43,123 nucleotides of DNA from an uncultured Eubacteriales bacterium (GTDB taxonomy: Bacteria > Bacillota > Clostridia > Peptostreptococcales > Anaerovoracaceae), in assembly GCA_902786855.1 (NCBI GenBank), contig CADAEH010000021.1:1-43123 (forward strand). The letters run 5' to 3'. The notes beneath the pieces were generated by a model. That model was not told the origin of the DNA. It did no database searches and worked only from the letters and a program-made list of their open reading frames with translations. This document shows, piece after piece, positions 7,727 to 14,871 of the stretch (positions are counted from its first letter, which is position 1; each line of letters starts with the position of its first letter). The position numbers and the translations under genes are program-made.

Positions 7727-8866
7727 ATGAAAAAAGGACAAGAGCAGAAAAGTTCGAATAATGGCGAAAGTCGCGGCGGAAGCGGGCGCCGGCTCGCTGC
7801 TGTTATCGTGCTCTTGCTCCTGATCGGGATATTCTGGTTCGTTGTAACTGACAACCCGCAGGTATCCCGGGTCAGGGACAACATGCTCAGTCACCTGAGC
7901 AGCGGAGATGCTGAAGATCCCGGCGCAGAAACAGGAGACAGCAGCACTGGGAGCGGTGATACAGGCAGCGGGACTGACAGCGGTGTGTCCGGTGCCGGTA
8001 CATCCGGAAACGTTACGGTACTCAATTCCAATGATCTGCCAGAATTTAACGGCAAGAACTATGTCACGGTCAACAATAATATTCCTGCTTTTCCTGACGA
8101 TGTATACCAGCGTGCAGGGTTTACGACGGAAGGTCAGACCGCCGGTTCTTCCGGAAACGGCAGCGGACTGGTCAGCGAGCAGGGCAATTACTGGAAGATA
8201 AAGAATAAAGAGCTCACGCCATACGAGTTTTATGATGCACTTGACGATCTGGGCAGATGCAAAGCAGCTTACGGATGCCTTGGTGAAGAGACTATGCCTG
8301 AGAGCGGCACGCAGCGTGGCGATATATCGCGCATACACCCGAGCGGCTGGGCAAAAGCTCAGCATTGGGAACGCTGCCACCTTATCGCCTGGGCACTGAG
8401 CGATGAGAATGCCAATGAGGGCAACCTGATCACCGGCACACACTATCTCAACCATGACGGCATGCGACCGCTCGAAGAGGAAGTCGAGCATTATATATGG
8501 AACACTGGCAACCATGTGTTGTATCTGTCGCGGCCGATCTACGCCGGCGATGAGCTTATCGCACGCGGTGTACAGATGGTCGCCCGTTCGGTCGAGGATA
8601 ACGGAAAAGGTATTTCTTTCAATGTCTACATGTTCAATGTGACTCCCGGTGCGGAGATCAATTACTTTAACGGAGTTGTAACCACTCGTGAGCAGGCTGA
8701 GCAGGAAGCCCGGGAGTATGTGATCAATACACGCTCCGGAGTGTTCCATTATCCGACCTGTGAAGGTGCCCAGAGCATCTATAAAAAGAATCGAAAGGAA
8801 GTCACTGCTACACGTAAGGAGCTCACTGATCAGGGTTACATTCCGTGCGGATACTGCGAACCATAG
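7727..8866 (+). CDS. Exported DNA/RNA non-specific endonuclease with C-terminal Cys cluster
   Basis: A 379-aa, probably membrane-anchored nuclease. Residues about 22-45 form a single membrane helix after a basic Lys-rich tail, followed by a Gly/Ser/Thr/Asp-rich spacer to about residue 90. The catalytic part resembles the Endonuclease_NS_2 group of non-specific nucleases such as streptococcal EndA. The motif region is HWERCHLIAWALS (about residues 213-225), in place of DRGH, with NLITGTHYLNHDGMRPLE downstream supplying the usual Asn metal ligand. The last 45 residues contain HYPTCEGAQ and PCGYCEP, a Cys-x2-Cys arrangement that looks metal-binding. It may degrade extracellular DNA or take part in DNA uptake; no competence genes lie nearby. 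Confidence 0.85.
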   Translation: MKKGQEQKSSNNGESRGGSGRRLAAVIVLLLLIGIFWFVVTDNPQVSRVRDNMLSHLSSGDAEDPGAETGDSSTGSGDTGSGTDSGVSGAGTSGNVTVLNSNDLPEFNGKNYVTVNNNIPAFPDDVYQRAGFTTEGQTAGSSGNGSGLVSEQGNYWKIKNKELTPYEFYDALDDLGRCKAAYGCLGEETMPESGTQRGDISRIHPSGWAKAQHWERCHLIAWALSDENANEGNLITGTHYLNHDGMRPLEEEVEHYIWNTGNHVLYLSRPIYAGDELIARGVQMVARSVEDNGKGISFNVYMFNVTPGAEINYFNGVVTTREQAEQEAREYVINTRSGVFHYPTCEGAQSIYKKNRKEVTATRKELTDQGYIPCGYCEP

Positions 8867-8920
8867 CGGATTTCGGCACTTATTTCCGCTCAAAAGAATA
8901 AAATGAGGAGAGATGATAAC

Positions 8921-9388
8921 ATGCGTATTATTGATTACCTTAGTCAGATCGATTGGCAGCAGGCTGAAAACAAGGAGGCCGCAAGCAAGCTGATAACAGC
9001 AGCTGAAGAATACCTGACAAGAGTAGAGGCACATATCTTCAAGGGCAATGAGATCCGGGCAGATATGTTCATGGATTTCGCTGAAAAGCAGGAAGAGATC
9101 TCACGGCTCGACAGAAAACGCACAGAAGCGCACAACAAACTTCTGTCAGTATTCCCTTCTTTTCTTGATCTGTTGAGGACGGTCCCCGGGTTTGACGAAA
9201 GAGACTACAGACTGGACAACAGGACTCAGATCGCAGACTTCGTTGCCATGATCGCTTTTGAACTCACCGGCAAAGAACCATCTTCACATATCGAAGGAGA
9301 CGTGAGAGATGAACTTGCCGAACTGCTCTATAAAGGTGAGGTCACTTTTGAGCAGATCGAGAGCAGGATCCCGTTTTTACAGGGATAA
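8921..9388 (+). CDS. Hypothetical helical protein
   Basis: Not recognised. The 155-aa product is acidic, mostly helical and soluble, with no signal or membrane segment and no obvious catalytic motif. A heptad-like stretch (about residues 40-75, rich in Glu, Lys and Arg) could form a coiled coil. The ATG at 8921 is preferred because GAGGAGAGAT lies just upstream; an in-frame ATG at 8903 lacks a site. It lies between the endonuclease and hipBA genes, in the same orientation as both. Confidence 0.65.
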   Translation: MRIIDYLSQIDWQQAENKEAASKLITAAEEYLTRVEAHIFKGNEIRADMFMDFAEKQEEISRLDRKRTEAHNKLLSVFPSFLDLLRTVPGFDERDYRLDNRTQIADFVAMIAFELTGKEPSSHIEGDVRDELAELLYKGEVTFEQIESRIPFLQG

Positions 9389-9460
9389 AGTCGTTCGAGC
9401 GTATCGGAGACGAAATCACATTCTACCTTTTCGGATCTGTTTTGCATGGACTAAATGAAA

Positions 9461-9489
9461 TTGACATAGTCGTTCGGCTATATTATACT
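9461..9489 (+). promoter_or_regulatory. hipBA promoter
   Basis: TTGACA at 9461-9466 and TATACT at 9484-9489 with an exact 17-base spacer form a strong sigma-70/A type promoter. The spacer is almost filled by operator copy 1, so a bound repressor would exclude RNA polymerase. The leader to hipB is about 130 bases. Confidence 0.8.
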
Positions 9490-9559
9490 TTTTGAGGAAA
9501 TAATATAGTCGTTCGGCTATTTTGATTACGCCAAGGAAAGAATATCGTTGTTCGACTAT
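9466..9559. repeat. Three operator-like repeats, 39-bp period (hipBA control)
   Basis: Copies lie at 9466-9481, 9505-9520 and 9544-9559. The first two are identical (ATAGTCGTTCGGCTAT); the third differs at three positions. Each is an imperfect palindrome with ATAG and CTAT outer arms and inner CG/CG. Starts are exactly 39 bases apart. HipB of E. coli binds palindromes of similar outline, so these are probably binding sites of the HTH protein at 9627. Copy 1 lies between the -35 and -10 boxes. Confidence 0.8.
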
Positions 9560-9626
9560 AAAAAAGCAAAAAAACGAAAAAACCGTCCCCCAATGACATG
9601 CCGATCGGTGCTGGGAAAGGATCACT

Positions 9627-9845
9627 ATGGAACGGATAATCGATACGCGCGAACTCGGTAAAGCAATCAGAGACAGGCGAAGAGAGCTGGGGTACACCCA
9701 GGCTTTCCTTGCAAGCTATGCGGGAGTCAGCACCAGTTTTCTTTCAGAACTTGAAAACGGCAAGGATACGATCCAGCTGGGCAAAATGATGGAGGTGCTG
9801 GGACTTCTCGGCATGGACATATGTCTCAGCAGGCGCGGGGAATGA
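9627..9845 (+). CDS. hipB: HipB-like antitoxin, XRE-family DNA-binding protein
   Basis: A 72-aa XRE-type helix-turn-helix protein. The HTH is LGYTQAFLASYAGVSTSFLSELENG, given here in parts as LGYTQAFLASYAG and VSTSFLSELENG (about residues 21-45). The C-terminal IQLGKMMEVLGLLGMDICLS matches the dimerising beta strand of HipB-type antitoxins. It ends 14 bases before hipA, the usual antitoxin-first order. AAAGGA precedes the ATG. It is expected to neutralise HipA and, as a complex, to bind the three upstream palindromes and repress the operon. Confidence 0.88.
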   Translation: MERIIDTRELGKAIRDRRRELGYTQAFLASYAGVSTSFLSELENGKDTIQLGKMMEVLGLLGMDICLSRRGE

Positions 9846-9859
9846 AGAGGTGATTTGAG

Positions 9860-11263
9860 ATGCGAAGGCTTGATGTTTCAATAGAGATGGAGGGCAGGCA
9901 GCGCGAAGTGGGCTGCATCACAGGTGATACAGAATTCAATGCAGAATTCAGGTACTCGGAAGACTATCTGGACTCGCCTTTTGCGCGCCCGATCTCACTG
10001 AGCCTGCCGCTGAGGGCAGAAGCTTACAATTATGAACAGACGCGGATCTTCTTTGAAGGTCTGCTCCCCGAGGGTTTTCTGCGCCGCACGGTTGCTGAGA
10101 ACAACAGGACCGACCAAAGTGATTATCTGTCGCTTCTTGAGATGCTCGGTGCTGAGTGCCTTGGAGCGATCCAGATCAAGGGCGCTGACTATGAGCTTAT
10201 CGAGCCGGAGTACCGTCCGCTTCCGCCTGATCTGATGTTCAGGCTCGCTTCGGAGGGCGCGACGACCTCGGCTGATCTTGTGGTCGAATCCCATCTCTCG
10301 CTCACAGGTGCTTCGGGCAAAATAGGAGCTTACCGTGATGAAGACGGCAACTGGTATCTGCCTGTCGGGAGTGCTCCGAGCACTTATATTATCAAGCAAA
10401 GCCACATCCGCTACGACCACATCGTGCAGAATGAACAGCTTGCCCTGCAGACAGCACGCATCGCCGGCATCAGTGTTCCGGAAAGCAGTATTATCGAAGC
10501 AGATCACTCGGCACTGAATGTTTCCGCAGCACCGGAGAGCACCGATCATCAGGATCGATCCGCAGAGATCGATGCCAACCCAGCTGAAAACAGCAGCCAG
10601 GCCTTAAGACCGGTCACAGTCAGCTATCCCGGAAGAAGCTCACGGCCGATATCTACTGAAATAGTATTATTTGCTACCGAGCGATATGACCGCACGCTCG
10701 AGGGGAGCGTTCGCACACTGTCCGGACTGCCTTGCCCGCTCAGGCTTCATCAGGAAGACTTTGGCCAGGCGCTCGGGATCGCGCCTTCGAACAAATACGA
10801 AAAAGCAGGCGATCAGCACATGAAAAAGATGTTCGACCTTCTTCGCAGATATTCCGCATCGCCGATCGAGGATCAGATGAAGCTCTGGGACATGATCGTC
10901 TTTCACTGGCTGATCGGAAACACGGACGGACATATCAAGAACTTTTCGCTGATTTACGACAGGCATCTGAGTTCTGTCAGACTTGCTCCGGCATACGACA
11001 TCATCAGTACGATTGTCTATGACACCCATTCGACCGATATGGCATTTTCTATCGGAGGTGAGATCGACTGGAGAAAGGTTGACCGGAACAGCTTCGTCCG
11101 CGCGGCAGAAGAGATAAAGCTCAGCAGAAAGATCTTCATGGACAGATTCGATGCACTCGCCGCGCGTTTCAAACCGGCATTGATGCAGGCAGCTGAGGAA
11201 ATGAAGGCGGCCGGTTTCGAGGAAGCCGGAGACCTTGCGCGCGACATCCTGAGCCGCAGGTAA
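9860..11263 (+). CDS. hipA: HipA-like serine/threonine kinase toxin
   Basis: A 467-aa HipA-family kinase, a little longer than E. coli HipA (440). The N-terminal subdomain has FFEGLLPEGFLRR. The kinase core has the P-loop-like SLTGASGKIGAY (about residues 147-158), Lys179 in STYIIK, the catalytic Asp356 in NTDGHIKNFSL and the metal-binding Asp380 in APAYDIIS, so it looks active. HipA kinases typically phosphorylate a tRNA synthetase and slow growth; the target here is unknown. Residues about 214-264 form a Ser/Ala/Glu/Pro-rich insert between two core strands that standard HipA lacks. Confidence 0.9.
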   Translation: MRRLDVSIEMEGRQREVGCITGDTEFNAEFRYSEDYLDSPFARPISLSLPLRAEAYNYEQTRIFFEGLLPEGFLRRTVAENNRTDQSDYLSLLEMLGAECLGAIQIKGADYELIEPEYRPLPPDLMFRLASEGATTSADLVVESHLSLTGASGKIGAYRDEDGNWYLPVGSAPSTYIIKQSHIRYDHIVQNEQLALQTARIAGISVPESSIIEADHSALNVSAAPESTDHQDRSAEIDANPAENSSQALRPVTVSYPGRSSRPISTEIVLFATERYDRTLEGSVRTLSGLPCPLRLHQEDFGQALGIAPSNKYEKAGDQHMKKMFDLLRRYSASPIEDQMKLWDMIVFHWLIGNTDGHIKNFSLIYDRHLSSVRLAPAYDIISTIVYDTHSTDMAFSIGGEIDWRKVDRNSFVRAAEEIKLSRKIFMDRFDALAARFKPALMQAAEEMKAAGFEEAGDLARDILSRR

Positions 11264-11302
11264 ATAAAGATAATTTTTAGCATATAGAAGGGGATAAACA
11301 CA

Positions 11303-12145
11303 ATGAAAATCGGAGTTATCGATGTCGGCGGAGGCCTGCGCGGATCCTATACTGCCGGCGTATATGACTGGTGCCATGACAACGACATCCATTTTGACTA
11401 TTGCATGGGGATCTCGGCCGGAAGCGCCAATCTGTCATCATATCTTGCGGGGCAGCGCGGCCGCAATCTGAAATTCTATCTGGATTATGACCTGCGCCCA
11501 GAATGCATGGGTTTTAAGAATTACATAAAAGAGCGGAATTTTGTCGATCTTGAATATGTATACGGCGAGCTCTCGAATTCATACGGGGAATGCCCTCTGG
11601 ATTTCGATGCAGTCAACGCTAACCCTGCGGAATTCACAATCGTAGCAACGGATGCATTGACGGGAAAGCCTCGCTATTTTACGAAGAAAGACATAGAAAG
11701 GGACAATTTTGCGCCAATAAAAGCCTCGAGCTGTGTGCCGGCGGCCAACAGGCCATATATGGTCGATGGAAGGCCGTATTATGACGGCGGCATATCTGAC
11801 CCGATCCCGGTGGAAAAGTGCTTTGCCGACGGTTGCGATAAGGTAGTACTGCTCCTGACCAGGCCAAAAGACTTTGAGCGCTCCCCTGACAAAGACCGTA
11901 TGACTTCGAGACTTATCAGCCGCAAGTATCCGGAGGCCGCCCTGGCTATGAGCCGCCGGGCGATCCGCTACAATACCGAGCTCTGGCTTGCGAAGCAGTA
12001 TGAGAGACAAGGAAAAATGCTCATCATTGCGCCGGATGATATAGGCGGCATGAGCACACTGACGAAAGATGCGGAGATGATAGAGGCACTTTATCATAAA
12101 GGGTACAAGGACGCCGAAAAGATCAGGACTTTCATAGAAGGATAG
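11303..12145 (+). CDS. Patatin-like phospholipase
   Basis: A 280-aa patatin-family lipid acyl hydrolase. The oxyanion-hole sequence is DVGGGLRGSY (residues 7-16), the nucleophile Ser38 lies in GISAG, and the dyad Asp161 lies in YYDGGISDPIPV. It has no signal peptide, so it should act in the cytosol or at the inner membrane face. It belongs to the bacterial YjjU/RssA-like group. AGAAGGGG precedes the ATG at a good distance. It is 39 bases after hipA in the same orientation, but a shared transcript is uncertain. Confidence 0.92.
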   Translation: MKIGVIDVGGGLRGSYTAGVYDWCHDNDIHFDYCMGISAGSANLSSYLAGQRGRNLKFYLDYDLRPECMGFKNYIKERNFVDLEYVYGELSNSYGECPLDFDAVNANPAEFTIVATDALTGKPRYFTKKDIERDNFAPIKASSCVPAANRPYMVDGRPYYDGGISDPIPVEKCFADGCDKVVLLLTRPKDFERSPDKDRMTSRLISRKYPEAALAMSRRAIRYNTELWLAKQYERQGKMLIIAPDDIGGMSTLTKDAEMIEALYHKGYKDAEKIRTFIEG

Positions 12146-12219
12146 AAATAGTTCTGACCGCTGCTTTCAGACAAAACGCCTCGATTCTGTAATGGTTTTA
12201 CGCAGTCGTCCCAAAAGCA

Positions 12220-12564
12220 ATGGCAAATAATACTGAAAATAACAAGAAGAACAAGAAAAAGAATAATAATTCGAAGAAGAGCATAAGAGACCGGCTGTCA
12301 GAAAATGAATATGTAAAAATCATTGCGGCGATGATCGTGTCATTAGCTTTATTTGCTCTGAACATGGGGATCGCAACGCTGGCCGGTTCAATGCCTCTGT
12401 TCTTTGTGGTCCCTCTGGTGATCCTGATGGGCTTAGGGCTGCATGATCAGGGCAAGCTGGATAAAGGGACCATTTTTACCATTTTAGTCGTGCTAGTGAT
12501 CATCATAGACATTCTGGTGATGATCTATCTGGCAGATCAAGGGCGGCTCAATGGGCTTTTCTGA
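12220..12564 (+). CDS. Small membrane protein with Lys/Asn-rich N-terminus
   Basis: Not recognised as a named family. The 114-aa product has a very basic, Asn/Lys-rich first 25 residues, then a hydrophobic helix (about 35-55), a second (about 59-74) and a third (about 84-106). The basic N-terminus is expected to stay inside. The ribosome site is weak (AAAAGCA before the ATG), so the start is less certain. Confidence 0.7.
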   Translation: MANNTENNKKNKKKNNNSKKSIRDRLSENEYVKIIAAMIVSLALFALNMGIATLAGSMPLFFVVPLVILMGLGLHDQGKLDKGTIFTILVVLVIIIDILVMIYLADQGRLNGLF

Positions 12565-12614
12565 AATATGCAGAAGCGAATAATGGCGTATTATTCATGA
12601 AAGTATTTATGTGG

Positions 12615-12649
12615 GAACACTTGTTCGATTTAGACGCGTGTGGTATAAT
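12615..12649 (+). promoter_or_regulatory. LexA (SOS) box overlapping the uvrBA promoter
   Basis: GAACACTTGTTC at 12615-12626 is a perfect GAAC-N4-GTTC site, the Firmicute LexA/DinR box. Its right half is the -35 box (TTGTTC, 12621-12626), and TATAAT follows at 12644-12649 with a 17-base spacer. LexA binding would block the promoter directly. This fits SOS control of excision repair genes. Confidence 0.85.
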
Positions 12650-12654
12650 ATGAG

Positions 12655-12690
12655 CTGCCTGGGAATCGTATAGATTCCCGGCAGTTTTTT
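12655..12690 (+). terminator. Terminator hairpin at the uvrB transcript start
   Basis: CTGCC-T-GGGAATC (12655-12667) pairs with GATTCCC-GGCAG (12673-12684), with one bulged T and a 5-base loop, followed by six T. It begins only six bases after the LexA-box promoter's -10 element, so it covers roughly positions +1 to +35. It may simply end transcription from the gene at 12220, or may attenuate the SOS promoter. Confidence 0.8.
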
Positions 12691-12859
12691 CACTTGAAAT
12701 TCAATGTTTTTCAGTATGTTTGTGGTAGTATTACGTGCACGGGTCAATGATCTCATTGATACCAAGTCGTACAGATAATAATGTTCTGCTCGCACCATGA
12801 ACGCGGTCAGGATTACGATATAGCAGGTATTTCGATATATAGAAAGAAAGGAAAACCTG

Positions 12860-14836
12860 ATGGAAAAGTTCAGGGTCGTAAGTGATTTTGCGCCGACGGG
12901 TGATCAGCCCCAGGCAATCAGGACAATAGCGGACGGGATCCTTGAGGGCAGGGAAGCTCAGACACTGATGGGCGTGACCGGCTCAGGCAAGACTTTTACT
13001 ATGGCCAAGATCATCGAGGCTGTACAGAAACCGACACTCGTCATTTCACATAACAAGACTCTGGCGGCCCAGCTTCATGGCGAATTCAAGGAGTTTTTCC
13101 CGGATAACGCAGTCGAGTACTTTGTCAGTTACTATGATTATTACCAGCCTGAGGCCTATGTGCCTTCACGCGATCTGTATATAGAGAAGGACGCCGATAT
13201 CAATGAAGAGATCGACAAGCTGAGACATTCGGCGACTGCGGCTCAGCTTGAGAGACGGGACGTGATCATCGTAGCTTCGGTTTCATGCATCTATGGTCTG
13301 GGCAGCCCTGCATCGTATCGCAATCAGCTGATCAGTCTCAGACCGGGCATGGAGATCGAGCGCATGGAACTTTTGAGGCGCCTAACGGATATCCAGTACA
13401 CAAGGAATGATATAGATTTTCAGCGCGGTTCGTTCAGAGCAAGAGGCGAGGTGATCGATATCTATCCGGCAGGCGGTGAGTCTGCGGTGAGACTTGAGAT
13501 GTTCGGCGATGAGATCGAGAGCATCCGTGAGATCAATCCGCTGACAGGTGAAGTGACTGCCACGAGGAACCACATTTCGATCTTCCCGGCCAGCCATTAT
13601 GTCACCAGCAGAGAGGACATGCAGATGGCGGTAGCTTCTATCAGGGAAGAGCTCAAGGAGAGACTCGACTGGTTCCGCGCCAACGGCAAGCTGCTTGAGG
13701 CTGAGAGACTCGAGCAGAGGACCAATTACGATATAGAGATGATGATGGAAGTAGGGACGTGCAAAGGGATCGAGAATTATTCCAGGCACATCAATTTCCT
13801 CAAGCCGGGCGAGAGACCGTATACGCTTCTCGACTATTTCCCTGACGGAGACTTCCTTACTATTATAGATGAGTCGCACGCTATGCTGCCTCAGCTGCGT
13901 GCTATGTATAACGGTGACCACTCGAGAAAGGAGTCACTGGTCGAATACGGATTCAGGCTGCCTTCGGCCTTCGACAACAGACCGCTGAAATTCGAAGAAT
14001 TCAGCAGATTGACAGGACAGACTGTTTATGTTTCGGCTACACCTGCGGAGTATGAACTGAACAGGTCAGGCGGGGTCACTGCGGAGCAGCTGATCAGACC
14101 TACCGGTCTTCTCGATCCGCAGATCGAGGTCCGTCCGACCAAGGGACAGATCGACGATCTCATCGGTGAGATAAAAGCAACCGCTGATAATAACGAAAGA
14201 GTTCTGGTCACAACTCTCACCAAAAGGATGGCTGAAGACCTGACAAAATACCTGCAGGAGCAGGGTATCAGGGTCAGATATCTCCACTCTGAGATAGACA
14301 ACTTCGAGAGACTTGAGATCATCAGAGATCTGCGCCTTGCGAAGTTCGATGTCCTTGTCGGCATCAACCTTCTGCGTGAAGGTCTGGACCTGCCTGAGGT
14401 CTCACTTATAGCGATACTCGATGCTGACCAGCAGGGTTTCCTGCGCAATGAGACATCGCTGATCCAGACGGTCGGAAGGGCGGCGAGAAACGAGCACGGA
14501 CGCGTTATCATGTACGCCGACACCATCAGCCCGGCAATGAGGGTCTGTATCCATGAGACGGCAAGACGCCGCCGTGCGCAGGATGAATACAACATAGCTC
14601 ATGGCATAGTGCCTAAGACCATCGTCAAGCCGGTCAGAGAGATCGCGCGCACCACAGAAGAATACACAGGCGAGCGCAACATCAGAGATCCTAAGGCGAT
14701 GACGACAGCTGAACTGCGCGAGACCATAAAAGAAGTAGAAAAGAACATGAAAGAAGCAGCTAAGCAGCTTGACTTTGAGCGTGCAGCTGAGCTGCGTGAT
14801 GTGCTCTTCGAGCTTCGCGCCAGTCTCCGCGCATAA
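12860..14836 (+). CDS. uvrB: Excinuclease ABC subunit B
   Basis: Full-length UvrB (658 aa), the damage-verification helicase of nucleotide excision repair. Walker A is [13 protein letters not shown] (about residues 38-50). The beta-hairpin that clamps DNA is [26 protein letters not shown] is the DExH-like motif II, and motifs V/VI are [16 protein letters not shown] and QTVGRAARN. The C-terminal UVR domain, which contacts UvrC and UvrA, is [25 protein letters not shown] precedes the ATG. It lies 35 bases ahead of uvrA, behind the LexA-box promoter. A possible second promoter (TTGATA 12756, TAATGT 12779) lies closer to the gene. Confidence 0.98.
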   Translation: MEKFRVVSDFAPTGDQPQAIRTIADGILEGREAQTLMGVTGSGKTFTMAKIIEAVQKPTLVISHNKTLAAQLHGEFKEFFPDNAVEYFVSYYDYYQPEAYVPSRDLYIEKDADINEEIDKLRHSATAAQLERRDVIIVASVSCIYGLGSPASYRNQLISLRPGMEIERMELLRRLTDIQYTRNDIDFQRGSFRARGEVIDIYPAGGESAVRLEMFGDEIESIREINPLTGEVTATRNHISIFPASHYVTSREDMQMAVASIREELKERLDWFRANGKLLEAERLEQRTNYDIEMMMEVGTCKGIENYSRHINFLKPGERPYTLLDYFPDGDFLTIIDESHAMLPQLRAMYNGDHSRKESLVEYGFRLPSAFDNRPLKFEEFSRLTGQTVYVSATPAEYELNRSGGVTAEQLIRPTGLLDPQIEVRPTKGQIDDLIGEIKATADNNERVLVTTLTKRMAEDLTKYLQEQGIRVRYLHSEIDNFERLEIIRDLRLAKFDVLVGINLLREGLDLPEVSLIAILDADQQGFLRNETSLIQTVGRAARNEHGRVIMYADTISPAMRVCIHETARRRRAQDEYNIAHGIVPKTIVKPVREIARTTEEYTGERNIRDPKAMTTAELRETIKEVEKNMKEAAKQLDFERAAELRDVLFELRASLRA

Positions 14837-14871
14837 AACAACTGAATCATGAAGAGGAGTGGAAGCTCTAG

